55,685 nucleotides of DNA from contig JAMCQR010000023.1 in NCBI GenBank assembly GCA_023379555.1, positions 1 through 55,685 on the forward strand, written 5' to 3'. Under the pieces are notes generated by a model, which was not told the origin of the DNA, did no database searches, and saw only the letters and a program-made list of their open reading frames with translations. Below are positions 25,001 through 34,444 of the stretch, piece after piece. The position numbers were made by a program, and so were the translations under genes. Numbering within the stretch: position 1 is the stretch's first letter; each line of letters opens with the position of its first letter. Source of the DNA: Thermoplasmatota archaeon (GTDB taxonomy: Archaea; Thermoplasmatota; Thermoplasmata; Thermoplasmatales; GCA-001856825).

Positions 25001-25960
25001 ATGAGTGAAAGCAAGATTATATTCAGGATCGCTAAGAGGGAAATCAATGAGAACGCAGTCTGGTTCATGAGACAGGCAGGAAGATACCTGCCTGAATACT
25101 CTGTTTTGAAGAACAAATACTCTTTCCTGGGGATGATGAAAGATTCGGAAGTCATAGAAGGAGTGTCGACACTGCCATTGAAATATTTTCCAACTGACGG
25201 CATTGTAGTATTCACTGACATTCTTCTGCCATTGACAAAGATCGGACTGAAGGTAAGTTACGAGAATGGAATTGAAATTTCAGAGGAGAAGGAGGAATTC
25301 GATTACTACCCTCCGTTAAGAAAGGCGATCAACAGGATTTCGCAGGGTCACAGTAACAAGACAATAATAGGTATCACGGGAGGACCCTTTACAGTCCTGT
25401 CATATGCCCTGGATAAAGGGGAGAAAGGGTACCCCAAGACCAAGCTGTCTCTGCTGGATGGAAAACCCACTGATAGATTAATAGAGGAGTTGGTTTCATT
25501 TGCAAAATTGCAAGTTGACGCTGGATGTGATATCATACAGGTCTTTGAGTCCTGGGTTGGTAATGTTTCTCTGAATTTCTATCGGAAATTTCTTGGAGAA
25601 TTGGAAGAGGAGTTCATCAGGCGGGTGAAGGAGCTCGGAAAACCCGTGATATTCTTTTCCGAGGGATCTACGCATTTGTTTGGTGAATTCAGTAAAACTG
25701 AGATAGATGTTTTTTCGATAGACTGGAGAACTGGTTTTCAGGCATTCAAAGAGAAGTGCCAGAATTGCGTCGTTCAGGGCAACCTTGATCCATATCTTCT
25801 GTCTGCTGACGATGCATTCCTGAGAGGAGAGATAAGGAGAATAATGAGTGAAGGGAGGAAAATGGAAGGGCATATTTTCAATCTGGGGCATGGTGTACCT
25901 CCCTGGGCTGATCCTGGCAAATTGAATTTCATAGTCGATGAGGTGAAGAAATTTGAATGA
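25001..25960 (+). CDS. hemE: uroporphyrinogen decarboxylase
   Basis: Decarboxylates the four acetate side chains of uroporphyrinogen III to give coproporphyrinogen III. The 319-residue protein has the N-terminal signature VWFMRQAGRYLPEY with the substrate-binding Arg pair, the catalytic Asp region IVVFTDILLPL, GGPFTVLSYAL, and the C-terminal FNLGHGVPPW. It is all that a TIM-barrel HemE needs. It overlaps hemH by eight bases. Its presence argues for a protoporphyrin- or coproporphyrin-based route rather than the siroheme route used by many archaea. Confidence 0.97.
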   Translation: MSESKIIFRIAKREINENAVWFMRQAGRYLPEYSVLKNKYSFLGMMKDSEVIEGVSTLPLKYFPTDGIVVFTDILLPLTKIGLKVSYENGIEISEEKEEFDYYPPLRKAINRISQGHSNKTIIGITGGPFTVLSYALDKGEKGYPKTKLSLLDGKPTDRLIEELVSFAKLQVDAGCDIIQVFESWVGNVSLNFYRKFLGELEEEFIRRVKELGKPVIFFSEGSTHLFGEFSKTEIDVFSIDWRTGFQAFKEKCQNCVVQGNLDPYLLSADDAFLRGEIRRIMSEGRKMEGHIFNLGHGVPPWADPGKLNFIVDEVKKFE

Positions 25961-26804
25961 AAAAGCCCTGGTGTTGATGTACTATGGCTTCCCTGAAACA
26001 ACAGCTGAAATGACTGATTACCTTAAGGACATACTCAGGGGCAGACAACCTCCACAGTCACTTGTGGACGAGAATATCAGGAAACTGAATTTGATTGGGG
26101 GAAAGACTCCATCCACGGCAATTGTGAAAAAGATAGGAGAGAAACTGAGAGACAGGATGACATCTGAAGGCTTCAACGTGTATCTGCTGACTAAACATTA
26201 CAAGCCTTCCCTAAAAGATGCACGTGGAATGATAAAGGAAGAAGATGTGTACGAGGCCCCTCTTTTCCCAATTTATTCAAAGCAGATATTTGACGAATAT
26301 TTCCTGACGCTTGAGAACGCTCTTGGAAAAAGGCATTTTCACAGAATTACTAACATAGGCTTCTCCACCGGGTTGATTGAATATTACAAGCAACGAATAG
26401 GAGAACAAAAGAAGTTGTTGGTCTTTTCAGCACACAGCATCCCAATTCGGGGATACGACCCTTATCCGTCCCTGATTAGCAGTGCATCTAGAATGATTGC
26501 TGGAGATAGGGAATACATAAACATCTATCACAGCCAGGGGCCGTTTGCAAAAAGCTGGCTCGGGCCATATCCGGATTACTGCATTTCCTATGCGAGACGG
26601 AGAGGATTCAATGAGGTGATTCTTTCCCCAATAGGATTCCTCTATGAGCACATTGAGATTCTATATGACCTTGACTGGGATTTGAAGCACAAAATGGAAT
26701 CAAATGGACTGAAGTACTCCAGGATACCGTCCCCGAACGATGATGATGCCGTGATTGACGCTATAGCTGATAGCATTGGAGGAGAATCATTTCCAGCATC
26801 TTGA
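25953..26804 (+). CDS. hemH: ferrochelatase
   Basis: Inserts Fe(II) into a porphyrin. The 283-residue protein has the N-terminal LVLMYYGFPET, GGKTPSTAIVKK (equivalent to the GGxSP block), the catalytic His161 in LLVFSAHSIP, and the acidic EHIEILYDLDWD near the end, equivalent to the E-x-x-x-E/D metal path. It is close to the compact bacterial type, with no membrane extension. Protoferrochelatase and coproferrochelatase cannot be told apart from sequence by eye. It is co-transcribed with hemE. Confidence 0.95.
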   Translation: MNEKALVLMYYGFPETTAEMTDYLKDILRGRQPPQSLVDENIRKLNLIGGKTPSTAIVKKIGEKLRDRMTSEGFNVYLLTKHYKPSLKDARGMIKEEDVYEAPLFPIYSKQIFDEYFLTLENALGKRHFHRITNIGFSTGLIEYYKQRIGEQKKLLVFSAHSIPIRGYDPYPSLISSASRMIAGDREYINIYHSQGPFAKSWLGPYPDYCISYARRRGFNEVILSPIGFLYEHIEILYDLDWDLKHKMESNGLKYSRIPSPNDDDAVIDAIADSIGGESFPAS

Positions 26805-26884
26805 CGCTGGTTGCAATAAGATTACTGGGAAGGTCATTTTGGGAAGTTCAAAAAGAATAATATCATGATATCTTATTGGTTGAT

Positions 26885-29302
26885 ATGGAGAGCCAAGACA
26901 TCAAACCTTTTGTCCTGAGCGGTTATGAATATAAAGTCGAGAGGGAAAAATCATTTGAAGTAAAGAGAACAGTTATCGACATAAAGATCAATTTTGAAGA
27001 GAAGGCGATTGAGGGGAAAGTTGAACTTGATGTGGTTATGAACAGCCTCCCTAGAACTTCGGTAGAAATTGATGCTGTTGACATGAATATTTATAACGTG
27101 TCCGTGAAAGGTGTTCCGGTGAAATTCGAGACTTTTCCAGAGAAGGTCATCATATACAACGAATTCAAGCCATTTGGGAAGTACATTTTTACCATCACCT
27201 ACAAGGCATACCCACGAAGGGGAGGATTCTTTGTGGATACTGCTGAAGGAAGACAGTTCTGGACACAAGGTGAGGATATGGATAACCACGGGTGGTTCCC
27301 CTGCTTTGATTACCCCAACACCAGAAGTTCGTACGAGATCAGGGTCACCGTCCCCAAAGGATATATGGTCATAAGCAACGGACTACTTGTGCAGGAAGTG
27401 GAGGGGGAGGTTAAGACCTTCATATACAAAGAGGATTTCAGGTTCCCCACTTACCTTGTAAGCGTCATTGCGGGGAAGTTCAAGGAAATGAAACAGGAAT
27501 GGCAGGGCGTGCCCATAATTTCCTACTTTCCGGCAAATTTAGAAAAGGAAGCACAGCTTGCATTCCAGAATACGCCTGATATGATGGAGTTTCTCTCCAG
27601 CAAGACGGGCGTGAAATATCCCTACGAGAAGTATAGCCAGACGTGCGTTGCCGAATTTGTGTTCGGCGGAATGGAAAATTTAAGCGCGACTACCCTCACC
27701 GAAAGGACACTCCACGACAAGACAGCACATTTAGATTACCAGTCAGAAAGTCTTGTTTGCCATGAGCTGGCACATCAGTGGTTTGGAGACTACGTTACAT
27801 GCAAAGATTGGTCCCAGGCCTGGTTGAATGAGGGATTCGCCACATATATGGCACTCATCTATAGAGAAAGATACAGGGGAACTGATGAATTCCTGGTGGA
27901 GGTACAGAAACACAAGGAGATCTACTTGCGTGAATTCTCAGAAGACTATGGTAGGCCAATCGTCGAACACAGGTATAAGGATCCTGCGGAACTATTCGAC
28001 AGGCACCTCTACCAGAAAGCTTCCCTCGTGTTGAGATACCTAAATTACTACCTGGGGGATGAAATCTTCTGGAAGGGAGTAAAATATTATCTTGAAACCA
28101 ACAAAGAAAGCGGAGTTTCAAGCGAGGACTTCAGGAAAGCACTCTCGCATGCGTCAGGGTTCTCACTTGAAGGTGTGTTTCATCAATTCATAAATGAACC
28201 TGGCCATCCTGAATTCAAAGTCAAAGAGGTTACGTCCAAAGGCAGGACCAAGCTGAGGATAACACAGGCAGGGAAGATTTATGATCTGAGGGTACCCATA
28301 AGAATCTATTTTGAAGACAGAGTCGAGGAAAGCGAAGTGGAAATAAAATCGGAAGTGAACGAGTTCGAATTTGAGAGGAGGGGACTGAAGGGAATATCAG
28401 TTGATCCGGAAAGCAAGGTTCTCAAGGTCATGGATTTCGATCGCCCGAAGGAAGAGGTTCGATATGTCCTGGGAAATGGTAGAAGCGTCCTTGAAAGGGC
28501 AGAAGCTGCAATAGAGTTATCAAAGTTCGGCGCCTCAGAAATAGAGTTCCTTGAAGGTTCATTTTTCGAGGAAAAATTCTGGTACGTGAAAGGAAAAATT
28601 GCGGATGCTGTTGCTAGGATAGGAGGAGACGCAGCAATTAATTCACTCCTGAAATTCCTGGATACCGACGACTACGATTCCAGGAGGGAAGTTGTCAAAG
28701 CCTCGGGTAAATTGAGGAGCAGAATAATTTTTGATAAGTTGGTTGGAATGTTCCAGAAAGAGACGGGCTATTTCATCAGGGCTGAGATTATCACGGCAGC
28801 TCAGAAGAATGGGAATGAGCTGTCCGTTGACCTTCTCAATAAAGGGCTGAACACAGACTCCTATGATGATGTTGTCAGGATTGCCGCGCTGAATGCCATG
28901 GCCGAAATCGGTGATGTTTCTCTCCTCCCCGTCATAAAGAAATATTACGGGAAGGAATACAACTGGATGATTAGGGCAACTGCCATCAGAGCTATCGGGA
29001 AATTGTACTGGAAAGATAGATCGTTAGGAAAGTTTCTGCTGGATGCGATGGAGGATGGCTTCTTTGCAGTCAGGTTAAGCGTGGCTGACAGCTTAAAGGA
29101 AATTGGTGATGCAAATTTAATCAATAGCCTGGGTAAATATTTATCAAAGGAACCAGACGGGAGAACAAGGAGAGCAATAAGAGAAGCAATGGAATTCAGA
29201 GGGTTCCCCCCAAATGAAAAGATCAAAGGATTACAGGAGCAGATTGAAAAGATCAAGGAAAGAATCACTGAACTGGAGGGCAAAATCAAATCCAAAAAAT
29301 AA
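26885..29302 (+). CDS. M1 family aminopeptidase (tricorn-interacting factor F2/F3-like) with HEAT repeats
   Basis: A zinc aminopeptidase trimming peptides from proteasome or tricorn protease. The 805-residue product has the exopeptidase motif GGMEN, the zinc site H293-E-x-x-H297 (HELAHQWFGD), and the third ligand Glu316 in NEGFATY at the canonical spacing. The C-terminal part (about 520-760) reads as HEAT-like helical repeats (for example DDVVRIAALNAMAEIGDVSL), ending in a short coiled coil. I start at ATG 26885: an AATAATAT box lies about 25 bases before it, while TTG 26876 adds only three residues. Confidence 0.93.
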   Translation: MESQDIKPFVLSGYEYKVEREKSFEVKRTVIDIKINFEEKAIEGKVELDVVMNSLPRTSVEIDAVDMNIYNVSVKGVPVKFETFPEKVIIYNEFKPFGKYIFTITYKAYPRRGGFFVDTAEGRQFWTQGEDMDNHGWFPCFDYPNTRSSYEIRVTVPKGYMVISNGLLVQEVEGEVKTFIYKEDFRFPTYLVSVIAGKFKEMKQEWQGVPIISYFPANLEKEAQLAFQNTPDMMEFLSSKTGVKYPYEKYSQTCVAEFVFGGMENLSATTLTERTLHDKTAHLDYQSESLVCHELAHQWFGDYVTCKDWSQAWLNEGFATYMALIYRERYRGTDEFLVEVQKHKEIYLREFSEDYGRPIVEHRYKDPAELFDRHLYQKASLVLRYLNYYLGDEIFWKGVKYYLETNKESGVSSEDFRKALSHASGFSLEGVFHQFINEPGHPEFKVKEVTSKGRTKLRITQAGKIYDLRVPIRIYFEDRVEESEVEIKSEVNEFEFERRGLKGISVDPESKVLKVMDFDRPKEEVRYVLGNGRSVLERAEAAIELSKFGASEIEFLEGSFFEEKFWYVKGKIADAVARIGGDAAINSLLKFLDTDDYDSRREVVKASGKLRSRIIFDKLVGMFQKETGYFIRAEIITAAQKNGNELSVDLLNKGLNTDSYDDVVRIAALNAMAEIGDVSLLPVIKKYYGKEYNWMIRATAIRAIGKLYWKDRSLGKFLLDAMEDGFFAVRLSVADSLKEIGDANLINSLGKYLSKEPDGRTRRAIREAMEFRGFPPNEKIKGLQEQIEKIKERITELEGKIKSKK

Positions 29303-29374
29303 TTATATTCTATTCGCAGAATGAATATAGAAAAAGTATATATAGGTGTCTGACAATTATCATACAGATGTCAT

Positions 29375-29515
29375 ATGCCAAAGAAAACTGTTGTAAATTG
29401 GATGAGAAATCACACCCTGGAAGACGTGGAATTGCTTTCTGAACAGGAAACGGAAGTCGGAAGGATTGCGAAGGATATACTGCAAGAGATAGAGACGATC
29501 TCCCAGGAAGTTTAA
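29375..29515 (+). CDS. small acidic helical protein (46 aa)
   Basis: ATG at 29375, stop at 29513-29515. After a basic start (PKKTVVNWMRNH) the peptide is an amphipathic, acidic helix (LEDVELLSEQETEVGRIAKD and onward). A strong TATATATA box at 29337-29344 lies about 30 bases upstream. A rival ATG at 29368 in another frame gives only 24 residues. The family is not recognised. Such small archaeal proteins are often missed; its compact promoter supports expression. Confidence 0.5.
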   Translation: MPKKTVVNWMRNHTLEDVELLSEQETEVGRIAKDILQEIETISQEV

Positions 29516-29702
29516 TCCTTTTTATCATTTTATTTTGAAGTTTTCTATTGAATATTCGAGTTGCTGCCTGCGAATGCACTATTCTGATCTAATACTGTTG
29601 AAATTGATTTTCTTATATGGGATTCCATTTTACCTTCAGATCGACATTCCTCGTCTGCCAGTACAGATAAACATTAATATTTCTCATACTTATGGAAATT
29701 TA

Positions 29703-29777
29703 GGGGTCGTAGCTTAGATTGGTCAGAGCACCCGGCTGATAACCGGGAGGTCGTCGGTCCAAATCCGATCGACCCCA
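29703..29777 (+). tRNA. tRNA-Ile (anticodon GAT)
   Basis: The acceptor GGGGTCG pairs with CGACCCC, the discriminator is A, the anticodon stem CCCGG/CCGGG carries loop CTGATAA, and the T arm is GTCGG-TCCAAAT-CCGAT. The class I fold is complete, with no intron and no encoded CCA. Confidence 0.95.
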
Positions 29778-29903
29778 TAGCCTGTTTTTCATTTACATGC
29801 CGAAATCTGGATTGGTTAACTTCCAGCACAATAATATTTCTTCATCCAACATTTCCCAATGAAGTGCTCAAAGGTATTTTAGAATGGCTCGAAATTTCTT
29901 GGT

Positions 29904-29935
29904 TTATAATAAATTTATAACTAAATCTTTTATAG
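29904..29935 (+). promoter_or_regulatory. promoter and possible MarR operator of the MFS gene
   Basis: TTATAA-N5-TTATAA (29904-29920) is an inverted repeat just upstream of a TATA-like TTTTATAG box (29928-29935) that lies about 26 bases before ATG 29957. A MarR-type regulator is encoded downstream in the same operon, so this may be its binding site. A/T-rich DNA gives such repeats by chance too. Confidence 0.3.
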
Positions 29936-29956
29936 GTAAAATAACTCACTCTGCCA

Positions 29957-31666
29957 ATGGAATACAAGTACACTGTTCTTACTAACACGATGCTTGGAGC
30001 GTTGATGGCAGCGATTAACATGAACATTGTGATGATCACTTTACCTGCCATTTTCAAAGGACTCGGAATTGATCCATTCCAGTCGGGAGAGTTCATCTAC
30101 CTGCTCTGGATTTTAATGGGGTACAGCATAGTACTTGCGTCAATCCTTGTGACCTTTGGCAGAATTTCTGACATTTTTGGGAGAACTAGAATGTACACTT
30201 TGGGGTTCATAATTTTCACGGTTGGGTCGGTGCTTCTGTCGATTATTCCTGGCGGTACCAAGAACACCGGAGCAACCATTTTAATTGGATTCAGGATGAT
30301 ACAAGCAGTGGGCGCTGGTTTCCTGATGGTGAATAGCACCGCATTGCTGACAGATGCATTTCCTGGAAACGAAAGGGGAAAAGCACTGGGTATCAATCAG
30401 ATTTCATTTGTGGTCGGTTCTTTGTTAGGGCTTATCATAGGTGGACTTCTGTCGAGCTTTGACTGGCATATGGTATTTATTGTAAACGTTCCATTTGCAG
30501 TGGCAGGTACTCTGTGGTCAATCGTGAAACTCAAGGAGACTGCCCCGAGACAGAAAGTTGGTATAGACTTTTTGGGTAATCTTTCCCTCGCTCTTTCACT
30601 GATCTTGATCAGCTTGGGCTTCACGTATACTTTGATGCCTTATGGCAATCAGCAAATGGGGTGGGGTAGCCCGTGGGTAATAGCTTCATTCATCCTTGGA
30701 ACTGCTCTGATATTTGCGTTCATAGCGATTGAGAGGAGGGTGAAGAACCCCTTATTCAACCTGTCATTATTCAAAATCAAGCCATTCGCATACGGAAATA
30801 TCAGTTTGTTCCTTGCAGCTATGGGGAGGGGGGCAATTATGTTCCTTGTGGTCATATGGCTGCAGGGAATTTACCTTCCCCTTCATGGATTCAGTTACTC
30901 CCAGACTCCATTCTGGGCGGGGATCTACATGCTGCCTATGCTTTTGGGCATGGTTGTATTTGGCCCGGTTGGGGGGGTACTGACCGACAAATACGGCGCA
31001 CGATTGTACGCAACTTTAGGAATGGTCATATCCGCAGTTGGACTGGTGCTGCTGACGATGGTTCCATATAACTTCAACGTATGGTTCTTTGAAATTATAC
31101 TCGTGGTGATTGGCATTGGAGGCGGCCTGTTCGCATCTCCTAACACAACTGCGATCATGAACGCGGTCGCATCAAAGGATAGGGCATCTGCGAATGGGAT
31201 GAGAATGACAATCAATAATGTCGCATCCACAATAAGCATGGCGGTATTCTTTTCCATTACGATAACTATATTCTCTCTTAAGGTCCCTGGTGCGATGTAC
31301 TCTGATGCAATAAAGATTGGAGTACCTACCTCAATCGCGACAATATTGGCAGGGATACCTCCATCTGGCGCTTTGTTCGGTGCATTTCTTGGAGTGAGCC
31401 CGATGAGCATCATTCCGCAGAGCCTTTTTGCTTTGATCCCTCTTGGGGCAAGAGCAGCCTTAGAGTCTAATTCATTTTTCCCGAATGTAATTGGTCCTTC
31501 ATTTATCATCGGCCTGGATTATGCAATTTATATCGCTTTGGCTATGAGCATCCTGGGAGCAATATTTTCAGCACTTATGGGAGAACGTTATGTACACGAA
31601 GAACATGGAATCTCAATAGAAGCCAAAGAGACACTGCAAGGGGGCGGAAATGTCGGGGGAAAATGA
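29957..31666 (+). CDS. MFS transporter, DHA2 (14-span) drug exporter type
   Basis: A proton-coupled exporter of the EmrB/QacA type. The 569-residue protein has about 14 membrane helices, motif A in GRISDIFGRTRMYTLG between helices 2 and 3, and a second half-repeat motif GGVLTDKYGARLYATLG. The length fits DHA2. The stop lies 17 bases inside the following MarR gene, giving a regulator-transporter pair. The substrate is unknown, and acid-stable organic compounds or metals are possible. The start is supported by the promoter 26 bases upstream. Confidence 0.9.
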   Translation: MEYKYTVLTNTMLGALMAAINMNIVMITLPAIFKGLGIDPFQSGEFIYLLWILMGYSIVLASILVTFGRISDIFGRTRMYTLGFIIFTVGSVLLSIIPGGTKNTGATILIGFRMIQAVGAGFLMVNSTALLTDAFPGNERGKALGINQISFVVGSLLGLIIGGLLSSFDWHMVFIVNVPFAVAGTLWSIVKLKETAPRQKVGIDFLGNLSLALSLILISLGFTYTLMPYGNQQMGWGSPWVIASFILGTALIFAFIAIERRVKNPLFNLSLFKIKPFAYGNISLFLAAMGRGAIMFLVVIWLQGIYLPLHGFSYSQTPFWAGIYMLPMLLGMVVFGPVGGVLTDKYGARLYATLGMVISAVGLVLLTMVPYNFNVWFFEIILVVIGIGGGLFASPNTTAIMNAVASKDRASANGMRMTINNVASTISMAVFFSITITIFSLKVPGAMYSDAIKIGVPTSIATILAGIPPSGALFGAFLGVSPMSIIPQSLFALIPLGARAALESNSFFPNVIGPSFIIGLDYAIYIALAMSILGAIFSALMGERYVHEEHGISIEAKETLQGGGNVGGK

Positions 31667-32096
31667 AATAATTGACCGCTTTTTCAGACTGAAAAAAATG
31701 ATTTCTCTGATATACAGGAGCATTCCAACACTTGAGTATGATATCAGCCTATCTGATGTAGTGGTTTTCTTAAGGATTGAAAAGGAAGAGGAGATGACCC
31801 TCGGTAAACTGTCTGAACTGACTGGTTTTTCTAACACACTCATAACATTCACCATAGATTCACTTGAAAAAAAGGGACTGGTCACGAGGTCAAGGGGGAA
31901 GGACAGGAGGATTGTCTTAGTTACCCTAACTGAACGGGGGAAAGATATTTCTGCATTGCTCAGAAGAGAGATCGTTCAGAAATTCAACGCACTTTTTTCA
32001 AAGCTATCTCAGGAAGAAATGGAAAACATGATATCTAGCCTTGATGAGATGCTTCGCATTTTGCCAAAGGTCGTAAAGCCTGAACTAGTGCAGTAA
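31650..32096 (+). CDS. MarR family transcriptional regulator
   Basis: A 148-residue winged-helix protein. The core is LGKLSELTGFSNTLITFTID (recognition helix) followed by LEKKGLVTRSRGKDRRIVLV, where the DRR wing is the MarR signature. Flanking helices should form the dimer interface. It overlaps the upstream exporter gene by 17 bases, so it most likely represses that operon and is released by a ligand. Confidence 0.9.
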   Translation: MSGENEIIDRFFRLKKMISLIYRSIPTLEYDISLSDVVVFLRIEKEEEMTLGKLSELTGFSNTLITFTIDSLEKKGLVTRSRGKDRRIVLVTLTERGKDISALLRREIVQKFNALFSKLSQEEMENMISSLDEMLRILPKVVKPELVQ

Positions 32097-32194
32097 CATC
32101 CCTCAATTGCGGATTCTTTTGACTCAATTCTTGCTTCCACTCTTTGGGAATTAATTTTCAGTTGCATTTAATATTATGTTTAGATTAACGCAGC

Positions 32195-34444
32195 GTGGGT
32201 CACCTTATAATCGCAGAGAAAATGAGTGCTGCCATCAGAATAGCTTCGTCGCTGAGCGATGGAAAAGTTACAAGAGTCAAATATGGGACGACTTCCTTGC
32301 TGAAGTTCAAAAGAGAGAACATTGATTACAGTGTCCTTTCTTTAAGGGGGCATATAATTGAGATTGATTTCCCGAATTCATACAGCAACTGGAGGATAGA
32401 TAAACTGAAAGAGATGGCGGACGTCAAACCGGTAGAACAGGTCAAGTTCAAAGGATTGGATTCTGCCCTGGCAAAAATGAATCAAGAAAGCGAACTTGTC
32501 ATTATTGCGACTGATTTTGATAGAGAGGGAGAGGCCATAGGCGTTGAAACTCTCAGACTCATGGGAAGGGATAATGATGTTAAAAGAGCAAGATTCAGTG
32601 CCCTGACTAGATCTGAGCTTCTAGAGTCATTCAATCATCTGGTGGAAGTTGATTACAACCTTGCCGAATCTGCAGAAGCAAGACAGATAATAGATCTAAT
32701 CTGGGGGGCAACATTAACTAGATTTTTCAGTATAGAAACAAAAAGACTTGGAAGGGACTTCGTTTCTGTTGGTAGAGTCCAGAGTCCTACACTCTCACTT
32801 CTGGCAACAAGGGAGCTTGAAATCAGGAATTTCTTGCCTGAGAACTATTACGAACTTGGCATCTTCATAAAAAACGCAAAGTTCTTATTCTCAGGGAACC
32901 CAATTAAAGAGAAGAATGAGGCAGATTCCTTGCTTATCAGACTCAAAACAGTCAAAAAGGCCCTCATCAAAGAGATAACTGAGAACGAAAGGAAAATATA
33001 CAGACCCACCCCATTCTCAACCACGGAGTTTCTCAAGGAAGCAAATAAAATGGGCATTTCAGTGGAGCGGGCAATGGCTATTGCTGAGGCACTATATCAA
33101 CATGGCAAAATATCATACCCCAGAACTGATAACACGGTCTACCCTAGAACCATCAACCTGAAGGCTGTTCTTACACAACTAGAGGACTCGTATCTCAGGA
33201 AGGAAATTGAAGCGCTGAAGTCTGAAAGCAGACTTATTCCATCAAGAGGACGTGTTGAAACTACTGATCATCCACCAATTTATCCAACCTCTCCGATGAA
33301 GAAGAATGAACTGAAGGGAGATTATTTCAAAATCTACGATTTGATTGCCAGAAGATTTTTGGCGACACTGGCTGAAAATGCAGAGGTAGTGGATAAAGAA
33401 TACACAGCATTGGCAGATGACCTTCTATTCTCTTATACTGCATCAAAAGTCAAAATCACGGGTTGGATGTCTTATTACCCATTCGTATACTACCAAGAGA
33501 GGGAGGATCCCTCCCTAGGAAAAGGTGAAGAGTATGAACTTTCAAACCCGTTCCTAGATGAGAAGACCACACTTCCCCCTCCACGATATTCTCAAGGGTC
33601 ACTCATAGAGAAGATGGAAAAGGAGAAGCTTGGGACTAAAAGTACCCGCCACGACATAATCCAGAAGCTATACGATAGAGGATTCATTGAGGGGAACCCA
33701 ATAAGGGTGAAGGCTCTGGGAATGGCAATGGCAGAAACGCTCCTCCTAAATTCGGTCTCAATCGCCAAACCCGAGATGACAGCAAAACTGGAGGAGGAAA
33801 TGGATGCAATCGCCAATGGAACCAAGAGCAAGGAAGAAGTCGTAGAGGACAGCAGGGTAATGTTAAAGGGCCTGCTGGATGACCTGATAGGAAAATCGGG
33901 AAGCATCAGGGAAAAATTCAATCAAACTTTCAATGAAGAAAGGGTGATCGGCAAGTGCCCTAAATGCGGCTCAAATCTTGTGGTTGAAACAGGAAGGAAT
34001 TACAGATACATCAAATGCGAAGGCCCAGCCAAAGATTTCTTTTACTTCCTGCCAAAAAGCGGAAAGATTGAGCTCACTGACGGGAAGTGCCCCGAATGTG
34101 GATTGTTCCTGATAAAGGTCATCAGGAAAGGACAGAAGCCGGAATTGAGATGCGTGGATCCAAAGTGCAAGTACAATTCCGCAAAAGAGGTATTTGGGAA
34201 ATGCCCGAGCGACGGAGGTACTCTAGTTCTCAGAAGAAGTGGAAAAGGAATGAAATTTATCGGCTGTTCCAATTATCCAACCTGCAAAGTCACGCTCTCC
34301 CTTCCACAAAAAGCGGAAGTATTCCCAACGGGGAAGACGTGTGACGTCGACGGTTTCCCAATAGCTAAATTTAAGTTTGGAAGCAGGGAGGTGGAACTAT
34401 GCCTGAATCCGAAATGCCCCAGCAGGCGTGGTACAGGAGATTAA
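32195..34444 (+). CDS. topA: DNA topoisomerase I (type IA)
   Basis: Relaxes negatively supercoiled DNA. The 749-residue protein has an N-terminal TOPRIM domain (IIAEKMSAA, then IATDFDREGEAIG with the acidic metal site), the catalytic Tyr308 in ISYPRTDNT, and C-terminal zinc ribbons: CPKCGSNL, CPECGLFL..CVDPKC, a degenerate CPSDGG...GCSNYPTC and CDVDGF..CLNPKC. No helicase domain is fused, so it is not reverse gyrase, in line with a mesophile or moderate thermophile. The start is GTG; a TTTAATAT box 25 bases upstream suggests a leaderless mRNA. Confidence 0.95.
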   Translation: MGHLIIAEKMSAAIRIASSLSDGKVTRVKYGTTSLLKFKRENIDYSVLSLRGHIIEIDFPNSYSNWRIDKLKEMADVKPVEQVKFKGLDSALAKMNQESELVIIATDFDREGEAIGVETLRLMGRDNDVKRARFSALTRSELLESFNHLVEVDYNLAESAEARQIIDLIWGATLTRFFSIETKRLGRDFVSVGRVQSPTLSLLATRELEIRNFLPENYYELGIFIKNAKFLFSGNPIKEKNEADSLLIRLKTVKKALIKEITENERKIYRPTPFSTTEFLKEANKMGISVERAMAIAEALYQHGKISYPRTDNTVYPRTINLKAVLTQLEDSYLRKEIEALKSESRLIPSRGRVETTDHPPIYPTSPMKKNELKGDYFKIYDLIARRFLATLAENAEVVDKEYTALADDLLFSYTASKVKITGWMSYYPFVYYQEREDPSLGKGEEYELSNPFLDEKTTLPPPRYSQGSLIEKMEKEKLGTKSTRHDIIQKLYDRGFIEGNPIRVKALGMAMAETLLLNSVSIAKPEMTAKLEEEMDAIANGTKSKEEVVEDSRVMLKGLLDDLIGKSGSIREKFNQTFNEERVIGKCPKCGSNLVVETGRNYRYIKCEGPAKDFFYFLPKSGKIELTDGKCPECGLFLIKVIRKGQKPELRCVDPKCKYNSAKEVFGKCPSDGGTLVLRRSGKGMKFIGCSNYPTCKVTLSLPQKAEVFPTGKTCDVDGFPIAKFKFGSREVELCLNPKCPSRRGTGD

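Noticed and set aside
30925..31509. 194-codon minus-strand frame opposite the MFS transporter
   Set aside because: Antisense to conserved membrane helices and MFS motifs. No supporting promoter or homology.
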